64,000 bases of DNA. Origin: Eutypa lata. Lineage: Eukaryota > Ascomycota > Sordariomycetes > Xylariales > Diatrypaceae. This document shows positions 1 through 11,764 of this stretch, one piece after another. The translations under genes were made by a program, and so were the position numbers. The notes under the pieces are model-generated. The model was not told the DNA's origin, searched no databases, and saw only the letters and a program-made list of their open reading frames with translations. How positions within the stretch are numbered: the stretch's first letter is position 1; every line of letters begins with the position of its first letter. The stretch lies in assembly GCA_022661535.1 (NCBI GenBank), contig JAKULF010000012.1:310001-374000 (forward strand), given 5' to 3'.

Positions 1-514
1 TAGTGTCATCCTTGGCACTCTTGGATTCAGACTTTGGCTTCTTGTCACCATCGGTCTTTTTGCTACTCGCAACATGTTTGATGTTCTCAACGTCGATGTT
101 CTGAGCTGCAAGGACGTTTCTCAAAGCTGCTAGTGCACCCTCCAATACGTGCAACTGGCGCACGGCATCAGGCTGGCCTCCATCTTCTTTCTTTGCATCA
201 AGCTTTGCAGCAGGCGTTGCAGCAGGCGTTGCAGCAGGCTTTTTCGACCTTTTCTTTTTCTTCTTTGGCGGTGACGATGACGTTGCCGGTGGTTCTGATT
301 TGGAAACAATTAAGGGATCCGAAGAGTCGGCTGCCGGAGTTGGTTGGCTCTCGGTAGTCGGGTTGGCTCGTGGAGAGGTGGTGGAAAAATATCGATCACG
401 ATGTGGGATTAAGGCGGCTCGATGGATTACAGGTGGATTAGAAGCAGCAAGACATTTTGCACATACATAAGAAGCTCCTACGCGTCGTGCAGCACGCGTA
501 CTCAAGTGAAGCAT
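1..514 (-). CDS. N-terminal part of a mitochondrially targeted protein (Pet127-like?), runs off the window
   Basis: An ATG at 514 opens an uninterrupted minus-strand frame that runs off the left edge, so only about 171 N-terminal residues are seen. The first 50 residues are rich in Arg, Ser and Ala, with a short C-x-x-C pair and an R-Y-F-S-T-T segment of the kind found at fungal mitochondrial presequence cleavage sites. A lysine-rich, low-complexity stretch follows, containing three P-A-A-T/K units, then a helix-like segment (V-L-E-G-A-L-A-A-L-R-N-V-L). That last segment reminds me of the N-terminus of fungal Pet127, a mitochondrial RNA-processing factor, but this is recollection only and the diagnostic domain lies outside the window. 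Mitochondrial targeting is a fair inference; the function is open. Confidence 0.6.
   Translation of the reverse strand, partial: MLHLSTRAARRVGASYVCAKCLAASNPPVIHRAALIPHRDRYFSTTSPRANPTTESQPTPAADSSDPLIVSKSEPPATSSSPPKKKKKRSKKPAATPAATPAAKLDAKKEDGGQPDAVRQLHVLEGALAALRNVLAAQNIDVENIKHVASSKKTDGDKKPKSESKSAKDDT
207..242. repeat. 12-bp coding minisatellite, 3 copies
   Basis: Three consecutive 12-bp units (GCAGCAGGCGTT, the last diverged at its end) lie inside the partial CDS. On the minus strand they encode a Pro-Ala-Ala-Thr tetrapeptide repeat. The unit keeps the reading frame, so copy-number change would alter protein length only. Confidence 0.8.
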
Positions 515-1081
515 TGGAAATACTGAACCCTTCGTTGACGTTGGCGATATGATCGTAAACACGTCGTCGTTGTCGGTATTAGATGTGGTGAAGCGAATAA
601 AGATTTGGAGCTGATCAAAAAACTTTTTGGTATCTGCGATTACAACCCATGTCCCGATTCTTATCTATATGGCATCTTATTGGCTGTAAATATTTTCTAG
701 GTCCGTTTTAGTGTGAGCTTCTACCGTGTTAAATCACTACCCACCTCGGATCTCCATTTAATGGGTATAGCCGATATGTACATAGGCTGGTGGTCCCTAA
801 ATCGACTGAACGGCCTGTCACGAATGGCATATCTGAACAGCATTTGTTCTGCTAAGTCCATATATACGTTCACTTAGGCCAATTCTTCTTGTATATCAGT
901 ATTTCGAGACTGCTTTACGATGCTCTATTTATAACTGTTAGCCATTCAAAACAACAAAAAGAAACTACCTACTTAATTAAAGAGAGGGTCTCATAACTTT
1001 GCGCGGGGCTCAGTTATAGCTTATGAGACCATTGAGATGAGAATTGCCAAATCCGGGTCATGGATAAGAGGACGATAGACC
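515..1081. other. Divergent intergenic region
   Basis: These 567 bp separate the starts of the minus-strand mitochondrial-type gene and the plus-strand WD40 gene, so both promoters must lie here. I see AT-rich stretches but no convincing TATA box, RNA gene or further ORF. Confidence 0.6.
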
Positions 1082-2328
1082 ATGGCTTTCCCTGACAAGC
1101 CTATAGCGTATCTTTTGGGCTCTAATGGTCAGTTCACTCTCACTTGATCTGATTCTGCCGTTAAGCCAGTCACATATTCACAGTAATAACCAAAAACTAA
1201 CAAACAATCGCAGGCCCTGTGCACGCCCTCACATACTCGGCGTCGCCCGGGACGTACGTCCTAACGGGCTCAGCAGACCGCTCAATCCGGCTCTACAACC
1301 CGCAGCCCAGCAGCGCGGCCGTCCAGCATTACCCAGGCAGTAGCAACATCACCAGCAAGAAATCATCTGCGGCAGCCGCGGCCGTGATCCCCGAGGGCCG
1401 CCTAATCCAGACGTACTCGGCGCACGGGTACGAGGTGCTATCGCTGTGCATCTCGTCATCGAACGCGCGCTTCGCCTCCTCGGGCGGCGACCGCCTCGTG
1501 TTCCTCTGGGACGTGAGCACGGCGCAGACGATCCGGCGGTTCGGGGGCTCGGCGCAGGGGGGCCACACGGCGCGGATCAACTGCGTCGCTTTCGCCGGCT
1601 CCTCCTCCTCCTCCTCCTCCGACAGCGAGGACGAGAACCTCCTCGTAAGCGGCAGCCTCGACGCCAGCGTGCGGATCTGGGACCTGCGGTCCAACAACTC
1701 GCAGAAGCCGGTGCAGACGCTGTCCGAGGCGCGCGACAGCGTGACGAGCGTCGCCTGCGCCCGCGGCGCGGCCGAGATCGTCGCCGGCAGCGTCGATGGG
1801 CGCGTCCGGACCTACGACGTGCGCACGGGGCGCTGCACCACGGACGTCGTGGGGCCGAGCGTGACGAGCGTCTGCGCTACGCGCGACGGGCGCGCGTTGC
1901 TGGTCGGGGGGCTCGATAGCCGGTTGAGGTTGATGGACCGGGAGACGGGCGAGTGTCTGAAGACGTATTCCCACCCGGAGTTTAGGAACGAGAGCTTGAG
2001 GATCCAGTCGATTATGGGAGGTAAGGATCAGTATGTCCTGACCGGCGATGAGATGACGGCGGGGACGGCGACGGATAACAGTGGTAATAGTAGTAACGAG
2101 GGCAGGCTGTGGGCGTGGGATGTTCTAACTGGGGACGTGAAAGCTAAGGTCAGTGTGCCTTGGGGACCGGCCGGGTTCGAGCCGAAAAAGAAGGTCGTGG
2201 GTAAAGATGGCAAAGAAAAGGAGCGCAGCAATATTATCAGCTGCATGGCTTGGAGAGACGGCGGATATGGAGATCAGTTCTGCGTTGGTGGAACATCTGG
2301 TATTGTCACCGTATTCGGGTATCATTAG
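1082..2328 (+). CDS. WD40 repeat protein, MORG1/WDR83-like
   Basis: Two exons, 1082-1127 and 1214-2328, give 386 aa. The 86-nt intron has donor GTCAGT, a branch-point-like CTAAC and acceptor CGCAG. Joining exon 1 (M-A-F-P-D-K-P-I) to exon 2 restores a continuous first WD blade. Seven WD40-type units follow, with blade endings such as S-I-R-L-Y, F-L-W-D, R-I-W-D, R-T-Y-D, L-M-D and W-A-W-D. The order and the second-blade phrase Y-S-A-H-G-Y-E-V-L match MORG1/WDR83, a scaffold described for MAPK modules and found with spliceosomes in animals; the fungal role is less clear. Acidic/serine insert (about residues 158-170) and a lysine-rich loop near the C-terminus enlarge it beyond the usual ~315 aa. 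The gene is convergent with the mannosyltransferase downstream. Confidence 0.88.
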
Positions 2329-2623
2329 GCGCAAGAAACTCCTCGAGGAAGAAAGCAACCCGCAAATGTAATGTAAATAACGCTCTAATATTCCACATTG
2401 AAGCATGTATGTATTTCGTGACGCAAATCTGTACAGTGATAATCCAGTATAACCCGACAGTCCCCCCCCCCTAGAACGGCCGGCCCCTCCGTCATACGCC
2501 AAACACCCCATTATGCCGCCATGCTAGCCTATATCCATTATTGGCATCTACCAAGACATTTAGTACAGCATCCGACACTTTATCTATCATTTGCCTTTTC
2601 CCAGTCGATACATGTCATGATAT

Positions 2624-3990
2624 TTAATCCATCCCTACGTATTTGAACCAGTTGGGTCGGCAATCCTCCTTGTTCAGCCAAGCTTCGCCGTCGGTGAACC
2701 GTCCTGTCACGCAACCGCTGCACTTGTCCGAGTTCGGGCAGTTAAAGAATGGGATGTGTTGGTAACCGATGTCACGGAACCTACAGAAAGTTAGCCCATG
2801 CATATATCACGATGTTTGGAGTGTACGACTGACCAGTGTATTTTGCTCTTGTCTTCAAAGAGACCAAGGGCGATAGAATGAACCGGCGCATCACCCCATC
2901 TTTCGTAGAAGAATCCGCCAGCACGATCCAGATGGTTGAAGTAGTCCTCATAGGTCTGACTCCGCCAGAAATTCATGTCGCCGATTTCAAAATTACTCCA
3001 GAAATGGCACGTGGAATATCCGTTTGCTTGTTCGTTATGGACAGGTCGCCGTTGTGCGTCCGTTACCCAGTTCATGGCATTGTTGGAGTGCAGGTAATCG
3101 GGGTGCTGGGCGATGAACTTGGCTGTTTCGGGCCACAGGGTCGGGATGGACTTAGGGGCATCGTAGAGTGTGATGGTAAAGCCGTAGGTCTTATTATTAT
3201 CCTGCATGTAACGGAAGACGTCGTAGTCAATGTCGCAGAAGAAGTGCACATTCGGCTCGACTCGCCAGTAGTATTGCGTATTCTCCAAGGCAGGGTGCTT
3301 ATAGAAAAGTCCGCTATTCCACCGGCACATCTTATGGTACGAGATCTTATCGGCGTATTGAATATCGTTCTCTTCCAGGATCTTGACGGATTCCTTATAG
3401 AGGTCGTCGTTGATCCAAGATGGTGTATCCCAATGCTCGTTAGGTATTAGTTCTAAATCCGTATTAGTAACCGCCTCGTTTCACACACCGCCATGATGGC
3501 TTCGCGAGCATACCATATCTAGTTTCTGCTTTGGTTGCCGCGCGGGTCTTTCGCTTGAATTCTTCGGAGAAGGGGACATCGTTAAAGAAGGTCCATGGGT
3601 AGTTGAACTTGTTGTTCCATGTCCGCTCTAAGTCTTGCATCGATTGCAGCATGCCGTCAAGCTCTTCGTTTCGTACCAAGGCAAGGATAGTCGCATTAAT
3701 CCGTTCGGTGCCGGCGATGCCGGGTGCATAACCTTCTGTTGCCCGGACGAGGACGCCTCCAGGTTCACCCGAAGCTGTATAGATATTATTAGTTACCTTG
3801 ATGTCATGCACGGAGAGGCTTCATTTAGCAGGCGATGCTTACGATCTAGTTGAGGATCTCTATCGATAGTTCCTTTGAAGTCGGCAGAACTTTTTATGCT
3901 TGGACCCGGTCGTAATACTGTGTATAGAAAGTAACACCACATCAAAATAGCAGCAAGCCCGAGGGCGCGAACAGGCCTTGCAATGGCCAT
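2624..3990 (-). CDS. Alpha-1,2-mannosyltransferase, GT15 (Kre2/Mnt1/Ktr family)
   Basis: Four exons on the minus strand (3843-3990, 3514-3774, 2834-3452, 2624-2780) give 394 aa, the usual size of the family. Residues 1-30 form a short cytosolic tail and one signal-anchor helix (A-L-G-L-A-A-I-L-M-W-C-Y-F-L), as in type II Golgi enzymes. The luminal domain carries GT15 landmarks: R-N-E-E-L near its start, P-W-T-F-F-N-D-V-P-F, R-V-E-P-N-V-H-F-F-C-D-I-D-Y-D, Y-S-T-C-H-F-W-S-N-F-E-I-G-D, and F-R-D-I-G-Y-Q-H-I-P-F-F-N-C-P near the end. The last motif is split by an intron and is intact only after splicing. Family members add alpha-1,2-mannose to N- and O-linked glycans with GDP-mannose and Mn2+. 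Which KTR subfamily it belongs to cannot be settled by eye. Confidence 0.93.
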
Positions 3991-4781
3991 CTTGTTCGTT
4001 TATGGTATTGCGCTCATGAACATGGGACAGTCGAAAGACCAGCTTCGATAGTAATGGTAAAAGGGGCCAGCTGGGAGCGGCCGGAAAGGGTATCGCAAAT
4101 AGATAAACAGGATCGACAGATAACTAACGTTAGCAGAACGACGTTTATCAGAAGCGGGGATCGATGTCCATCAGCAAGACATGTTCAACAAACAGTAACG
4201 TTAGAAGATGGGTCGAATGCCGGTATATTGGGTAGCAGTTAGGTATGTAATAGTGTGGGTGGAATCAAGAAGGTGTCGTGTGTATACAAAAAAAGCTAAT
4301 CGACGGGTTTATCTCAGCCTCGACAGGCAATCAGGATTAAGTTCCCCGACAGGCGACACATGCAGTTCCTTAACTCTGTTTTCAGGTGACAGGAAATTCG
4401 AGCTGGGGTCAATGTGGGGGCATGTTTAACGGACTCTGGAAAGGGGGCGCTGGGACAGGCATCACAGTGCCGGAACTTGGCATTTTAGGCTCTAATCTAA
4501 GAGTTTAAGGTTAATGATACAGTAATCGACGACCGTGAAATTAGGTGTAGATACTGTACAAACTACATACACATATGTAGCTAATTACAGGCTGCTGCTT
4601 ACCTATACCAATTAACTGCAGTACAATCGCGTCAAAGCATACGCGTACGCCTTCGCATTAATTGGAGAGATTCATGGTTGCATACCTCGCACAGGGGCAG
4701 GGCATGACATAAAGAACAGATAATGTCCCCACAAGACTACAATTGCGACGACGAGTTGCATAAAGTCATTCAATATCTAAA
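3991..4781. other. Divergent intergenic region
   Basis: These 791 bp lie between the mannosyltransferase start (minus) and the gamma-tubulin complex gene start (plus), so both promoters are expected here. A repeated short motif, AACGTTA, occurs at 4128 and 4197. No further gene is visible. Confidence 0.6.
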
Positions 4782-7545
4782 ATGGCTTACGCTGCCCAAT
4801 TAGGGGCTCTTACAGAAGAACTCGTTGAAGTTGTGGTCTCTATCTCTCCCCAGGTAGGAATGGATCCCGATATATATCCTTTAACTTATGAAGACAAATC
4901 TCATAACTAAATCTTGGTAGTCGGACCCAAAACGATTTGATATCTTAAAGGAGTCGACGCTACGCAAAATCCGTCATCACAGTTTTTTGCGAACTAATCA
5001 ATTCCTGGTAACCAATGAACTTGATGGTCTCGAGGAACGATTCCGCGTCCTCAACCGAGATGGATTGGCTGGTGAGCTGAGGGGCCGGTTAGATGCTCTC
5101 GCCCAGCTCCCTAATAAATGGACTCCCGATATATTACATTTTCTTCTACAGCTTTCAGATCAGCCTGTCCAAAATAGCAAATTACGCGACCTTGAGCTAC
5201 TGAGAGCACTAGATGAGGAATCAGAACCTCCCCTGAAGTGGGATGACATCGCTAAAGAGGAAGGCTGGGACCAAGATCAGGACTTGTGGCAAAGTGTCGA
5301 CTTCGCTGATGATAGCTCTGACGGTGATTATGTAGACACTAAGTCCGATGCGTCTGTCGAATCTGAAGATACCTCATTATCAAGCGTAGAGGCACGATAT
5401 CGAAGACTTCCCACCGATTACCTTACCGTATCTCATGACAAGGCCCGTCTCAAAACTGTGGAAGAGACCCAGTCATGGAGATACCAATCCCCATCTAGAG
5501 ATACAAGTGGTGGTTCCCAGAAAATACAGATTTCTGAACTACAGGTAGTACGAGAAGTACTGTTTATGCTTAGAGGCCTTGACAGCACTCTATTCAGTAA
5601 ACAGGCGGTCCTTTCCCCGCAGTATCAACTAAGCCACACCTCCTTGGAAGGTTATAGAAATCTCCTTGGTTCTTTTGGTGAAGCTGGGCGACAATTATCG
5701 GTATTAAGAAATTTTGCGAAACAATCGCAAACCATACCTCTAATGCAAGTGTTTCAGCATGCCATAGAAAAACATATTCTGGCATTCGACGCAGAATTGT
5801 CGAATTTGGAAGCTCAGTTCGTTGATATCGAGGAGGATGTCCTCGTGAGCCTGATCAAAATTCTAAACGAGGTCAAACCACATTTGCAACCATTGTCATC
5901 GCTCTCCGACATAATCCAGGGGCTAAACCAAGCAAAATATCCCCACCCCTTCCATTATCTAGAACTTCTCTTCAATGCTACCAATATCGCTCATATGGAG
6001 GGAGACGAGATTACCTATAAATTTCTTGGTGCTGTTTTCTTCGAGTGCTTCCGGGTCTATGTCCGGCCGATTCGCTTGTGGATGGAGTCCGGTGAACTCA
6101 TAGAGGGCGACAAGACCTTCTTTATCTCAAAATCCACCACCCAAGTCCGGACAAGTCAGGTTTGGAAGCATCAATTCAAGCTCCGGAAGACCACCAATGG
6201 AACGTTGCACGCGCCACGCTTCCTACACCCGGCAACGAACAAGATATTCACGACTGGCAAGAGCATTGTTGTATTGAAGCGTATGGGTAGACAAATGATT
6301 ACTAAAAGCCGGACACAACTGCAAGAGCCACCTCTCGAATTTGACGAGGCCTTTGCATGTGGACCGGGCGCTCTCACGACGTTTTCTGAAATATTCAACA
6401 CCGCGTTCGGAAATTGGATGCAGAGTAAGCATCACGCTGCGTCTTCGACTCTTCGGCAAGCCTTGTTCGAGTCATATGGTTTATGGTCGGTGTTGGATGA
6501 TCTCCAGCACATTTACCTTATGTGCAATGGCGCGCAATCGGATACTTTTGCCTCTGCCATCTTCAGCAACATCGACATCCTGAACTCACAATGGCATGAC
6601 CGCTTCACTGTAACTGAGGTAGCCCGCGAAGCCTATGCAACGGTCGATGCCAACCGAATTTCTGTAAGCGTGGCTGAGGAGCATCACAGAAGTGAGGTTC
6701 ACGAAGTTCGAAAGACGGTCCGAAAGGGGTTGCCCGGGGTCATAATACACTACCGTCTACCTTGGCCAATCCAAATTGTCCTGTCCGATGAAAGCCTCGA
6801 CCACTACCAAGCGATCTTCACATTACTCATCCAGCTACGTCGAGCATGTTATATGGTCCGTAAGCACCGTTTGATGAACGATGGCGTAGCAGAAATGTCG
6901 GATGAGCAGTCAAGGTTCTATCGAGTGCGATCGAAACTACTTTGGTTCTGCAGTTCTTTCCATTCATACCTGACTACGCTCGTCATCGAGCCACTCACGG
7001 CCGAAATGCGCGAGAACCTCCGACAAGCAGAAGACATAGATGACCTAACCACGGCGCATTCTACCTTTACAAAGAAGATGGTTGACGAGGCTTGTCTAGG
7101 AAGCAAACTAGACCCAATCCGTCAGTGCATCCTAGACGTCCTCGATCTTACCATCAAGCTCGAAGACGCGCGGCACGCCGAGTCAGAGAGGGCCGAAGAA
7201 ATGAATGAGATCTCGCGGCTTTCCATGACAGCAGCTTCCATGACAGCTTCGCCGAAGAGGCCCAGACGAGGCAGGTACATCCAACCCAGCGAGGAAGAGG
7301 ATGAGACCTTCCTGGCCGAGCAAGACACGAGCGTGCTGCTGCAGGATGTCGACAAGAACTACGCTGAGCTCTTAGCCGAGATAGGGGCGGACTTTGACCG
7401 GCTTCTGAAGTTCATGTGCGGCGGCCTCAGGGGAGTTGCTAGGGCGAGCAGCAACGCTGCTGCGACGAAATGGGACACGCTGGCGGAGATGCTCGAGACT
7501 GGCATCCAAGAGCGGCAAGTCTTCAGTACCCAATCGTATATATAG
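4782..7545 (+). CDS. Gamma-tubulin complex component, GCP5-like (Spc97/Spc98 family)
   Basis: Exon 1 (4782-4853) encodes 24 residues. A 67-nt intron with branch-like ATAACTAA and acceptor GGTAG follows, and exon 2 (4921-7545) is open to the stop, giving 898 aa. The early segment P-L-K-W-D-D-I-A-K-E-E-G-W plus an acidic D-D-S-S-D-G stretch resembles GCP5 rather than GCP2 or GCP3. The next part fits the GRIP1 domain (V-V-R-E-V-L-F-M-L-R-G-L around residue 190). The C-terminal third fits GRIP2, with the phrase F-T-L-L-I-Q-L-R-R-A-C-Y-M-V leading into the helical gamma-tubulin-binding bundle. The product should assemble into gamma-tubulin ring complexes at spindle pole bodies and septa. Assignment to GCP5 (fission yeast Mod21-like) over GCP4/GCP6 is likely but not certain. 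Confidence 0.85.
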
Positions 7546-8045
7546 TATGGATCGGGCAACAGAATTATATAACTAACTATACGATTCATACCATTTCAGC
7601 TTAAAAGGATAGATATCAGTTGATGCGTGACTAATGACTGACTGCTCACATTATCTCATAAAGGAGCATTCTTCTTAATTAGAGCCATGTTGTTATGGAG
7701 ATATATTAACACGTGAATTGCCAGTCTGTCCTCATAGCAATAATACGTATAAATTAATGAAGCTCGCTAATAAAACCAGTTATTGTCCGCCGTGAGCGCC
7801 GGCAGTAGGAAACCCTATTCTGCCAGCCTCGAACCCCAATTTTACCTGCAGACGCCAATCAATAGAACCATATCACCTTAATAAGCATACCTACATAGTG
7901 CCTTCGATAAATATACTATAATTACTTTGGTACAAAGGAAGCGTGTCAGTAGTATGCTATTATTTACTTACTATATCTTGTAAACCGTAAGGTTCTTTTT
8001 TACCTAAATTTTTCTGTTGGGCGGTGTTGGTCGGAGCGGGGAAAC
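7546..8045. other. Intergenic region, tandem genes
   Basis: This 500-bp AT-rich spacer holds the 3' end of the gamma-tubulin complex gene and the promoter of guanylate kinase. I see no ORF or structured element in it. Confidence 0.55.
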
Positions 8046-8973
8046 ATGACTCCCCCGCTGAAGGGCCAGGCTATCATATCGCGTCTTCGACACAGCGTCC
8101 CCTCCCAACCTTTATTCCCCTTCTTTCGGCAACGGCCCGCCTTCCACCACCACCCTCACCTTCGGCAACAGCCCGCCTTCCACCAACAGCAACACCGCAC
8201 GATGGCCTCCTCCTCTTCCTCTTCCTCCACCTCGGCTCTTCCTTCCGACCGCCGCCCGATCGTCATCGCCGGTCCCAGCGGCGTCGGCAAGGGCACCCTC
8301 TACAAGTTACTCTTCGAGCGGCACCCGGGCTCCTTTGCGCTCTCCATCTCCCACACGACGCGCAGCCCGCGCCCCGGCGAGCAGGACGGCGTCGACTACT
8401 ACTACGTCACTAAGGATGCTTTCAAGGAGCTGATCGCGCAGGACAAATTCGTCGAGAGGTTCGTTTTTCCCCCTTCTTCTTTTCTTTTCACTTTTCTCTT
8501 CTCTGTGCTCTTTTCGCATTCGCAGTACATTTTGTATGCCTGCCGATATATACATATATACGGATACCTACCAATGAGGAAATAAAAACTAACGCAGCCA
8601 TTTCTCCGAAAACAGCGCGCAGTTCGGCAGCAACTTCTACGGGACGAGCAAGGCGACGATCGCGGAGCAGAGCGCCCGGGGCCGCGTGGTGGTGCTGGAC
8701 ATCGAGATGGAGGGCGTGAAGCAGGTGCAGCGGTCGGACATCGCGGCGCGCTACGTGTTCGTGGCGCCGCCGTCCATGGAGGAGCTCGAGAGCCGGCTGC
8801 GGGGGCGCGGCACCGAGTCCGAGGACAGCATCCAGCAGCGCCTCGCCCAGGCCCGGGTCGAGCTCGAGTTCGGGCAGTCCGGCGCCTTCGACAAGGTCAT
8901 TGTCAACGATGACCTCGACGCCGCTTACGGGGAACTCGATCGCTGGGTCTATGCGGCTGCACCGTCTTCGTAG
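8046..8973 (+). CDS. GUK1: Guanylate kinase with N-terminal extension
   Basis: Exons 8046-8458 and 8616-8973 give 256 aa from the first ATG, or 204 aa from the in-frame ATG at 8202, which is the family's normal length. The P-loop G-P-S-G-V-G-K-G-T (residues 76-84), the [14 protein letters not shown]-binding stretch, D-Y-Y-Y-V and N-F-Y-G-T-S are all present. The enzyme phosphorylates GMP to GDP. The 157-nt intron is taken to end at AAACAG (8613-8615), which gives the family spacing F-V-E-x-A-Q-F; an alternative CAG 19 nt upstream would insert a few residues. The 52-residue extension contains no Asp or Glu and has several Arg and His residues, so a second mitochondrial isoform is plausible. 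Both ATGs have A at -3, and the second also has G at +4. Confidence 0.92.
8125..8186. repeat. Imperfect 26-bp direct repeat in the guanylate kinase leader
   Basis: Positions 8125-8150 and 8161-8186 differ at only two positions and have a 36-bp period. They encode two copies of an R-Q-x-P-A-F-H motif in the N-terminal extension, so the extension appears to have grown by tandem duplication. Confidence 0.8.
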
Positions 8974-11764
8974 TCGTCATAGTCGTGAGATGGCTCGGTT
9001 CAGTTAGATGGCTACTGTCGATACGATGAGATGGAGTATACATTCATGCATTAACGACTTAGTGGGCGGCAGTACCTACGGGGTGAGAAGCAGAAAGGGA
9101 GGGTTCATGCTCTGCGGAACCCGTTCTATACCCTGTTGAAAGGATGCCAAAGACACCGTAGTTGGGTGTAGCTTAGACGACGCGGCGCATTCTCACATGG
9201 ATACGTCAGCAGGAAGTATAGATGCTAACAAAATACTGCAGATAAAATCTAGATCCCCGACACCTATAAATAGCATATGAGAAACACAGATTCAACTTTT
9301 GAGGCTATCATGCATGATGAACGTAGAGTACAGCTTATGTAGCAAGTTGTAGATTTTATTTTATTTTAAATCTAGTAATTAAGAAGAGGCTGACCAGGAG
9401 GTGAGTCGATAGGTATAAATGACGATAGGGAGAGAACAGAAACGTCAACCTAGCAATAGTGATAAGCAGGACGGCGGGATGCCATCAGACGATTATGGTC
9501 ACACGATAAAGCTTCCGCATGCTACCCTCCTGAACACCTATCTAGTTATGTCAAAGGGGCAGAGTCTTCGTTTTCACGCAAACCAAGCCACGACATCGAT
9601 TCGAGGTTGGAGGGCTTCTACTACATACGTAATTTACATACACAGCGAGGCCAAACATTCTATTGTTAAGCCAAGCCGTCCTATACTAAAAACGTATATC
9701 CACTCCGCATAACAGGATTGTTTGTCACTGCAACTTGCGGAGTCTGCCCTGCCTGCCTGCCAGCCCATCATCCTATGGTTTAGTTACAATACCTAATGCC
9801 TGTCGCTCGGACAATAGTCTGCCCTGCCGCAATCAATCTCAAATCACGAAGTTGGCCCAGACCAACCCCCCCACCCCCATCATCATCCCCCGCTCACCCT
9901 TGTCTGCCCTGATGTTGCGGGGCTCAACTACCGGGATAGCCAGGGCTTTGGCCCAGTAACCGTTTGGTCAACGTGGATCCTCCGGCACACCACGAGGAAA
10001 CTTGCTTTTTTTAAGAAAGCACACACAAAAGAAAGAAAAAAAGCAAAATAACTTACATTCACTAATGCCCAACTCCACATAGTTACAATCACAAACAACT
10101 CTTAAAAAGGGCTGGTACCTGTGTAATAGAACCAACTAGTGAACCTGCATGATGCTACTAGAGCTATTTTCTTTTTTCTTTTTTGGTTAAAACCCGCATC
10201 CATATCTAGTGTAGCGCAGTCACGCAACTACGTAATAGGTAATTTGCAGTTCTGGTGGTGGTCGTCGTGGCAGGGTGGTGGGTGGTTGTCGTGAATGTGG
10301 AGCCCCTTCCTTCTCCCCGTTTTTCAGGGGTAACTAAATCTCCCTGCTCGCTGAGGGTCCATCAATCGGTTGGTCGATGATCTGTCAACCCGCGGGGGGG
10401 CTGCTGACCTGGACCAACGGCGGGCACGGATCAGTGTTGTGCCTCGAATCAGGGCAAACCGCATCAGCCGCAAGCAACCTACGTAATTGCTGAGGCTGAA
10501 TACCGCATTACGTAATTTTTGAGGGCGCACCACACCACACACCACCACCACCACCACCACCCATCCATCTCACGATCCATGGCTGCCATGGTTTCTGCCC
10601 AGCAGTTAGTCAAGTCAGTTGGCCTAAATATAGTTTGAGGTGTCCGAAATATATCACATGCAAAGCTATACATTGAGTTTATTCATTTTCTTTCAGACAC
10701 AATATGTTCATACGTCATTTCTTAATTCCCTTGAGAAGGCTGTGTCACACTCACTTCATGAAGACTTCATTGCCAACATGAATGACCCTAGAGTATATAT
10801 TAGTAGCTCATTATACCCTTGGTTTATGCAATGACATTAGAGGCAGTGTTTTGAGACAAGCTTTTCCTTGTAATGATAGTCCAATATGAATAAATCAATT
10901 CGGGTTTATAAGATGCTTCATGTTATTGAAAATTCAAGTGTTCTACGTTGAGATATCACCGTGATGCTATAAATGAAACAAAGGTGATGGAATTTCAATG
11001 ATACGTTGTCTACCAACTGAACGCGGATGTTGTAGAACGCTTCCTCTTGCTCATTTGTATAGAGCATTTTCCACTCGGAAATTTTTGTGGATTCTCCGCA
11101 CGAGTCAGCTAAATGTCATCAAGTATCTATACGATGAGATAATGGATGTTGTATTCACTAGTGCAAAGGAATATTTCGGGGCATATTTACCGCTCGAAAT
11201 AGGGGACGTCTTACACATCGAACGGCCAAGTCTAAGTCACATGTGTGGTTCATCGACATCCATCAGTACATTTTCACGTTGTATCAGCAGAGTAGTAGGT
11301 CTTATTGTATCATCAATTCGCTATCTCGTATACGTAGTAGTATATGTACAGTTTAGTCATATATACAATGACCATGACTCAATATGGTCAGGTTTTTATG
11401 GCTCGCTCGTGTATAGCCATGGCTTAATTTCATCCCCATCACCATCATAATGATTGGGCCAGACGCTTAACGCTTGTTCATGTTGCGGCTTCTGTTGCTG
11501 ATGCTGCGGTTGATTGTTATTGTTGCTTTTCGGTGAGCCGTGCCGCGTGGCTCGGGACAACCATGTCCCATATCGGAAGCATGGGGTTTGAGACTCTCCC
11601 AGACTAGACAAGACAGGAAATGCAATCCATTCCCACGTTCATATGTAATGACGGCTTGCCACTGAATGTTGTTGTTGTTTTACAAGTTATCCTCCTTTCA
11701 TAGTTTGATTTCTCTGATGAATGGCGTGTACGTAATTTTAATTTCTATACCCATCTCGCGGCGT
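8974..11764. other. Gene-poor region
   Basis: Nearly 2.8 kb with no ORF I can support. Short ATG-started frames (for example 9419-9712 and 10998-11450) have no recognisable domain, biased composition or convincing splice structure. A CAC trinucleotide run at about 10530-10563 and CT/CA-rich patches are present. It may hold untranslated regions or noncoding transcripts, which cannot be told from sequence alone. Confidence 0.5.

Noticed and set aside
1446..1974. Arg/Ala-rich ORFs of 157 and 172 aa overlapping the WD40 gene
   Set aside because: They are shadow frames of GC-rich WD40 coding sequence, with typical Arg/Gly/Ala/Pro bias.
10998..11450. 150-aa plus-strand ORF with a segment faintly like an ankyrin helix (L-N-V-I-K-Y-L-Y-D-E)
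   Set aside because: Only one such segment and no repeat periodicity. It is more likely chance than a degraded ankyrin gene.
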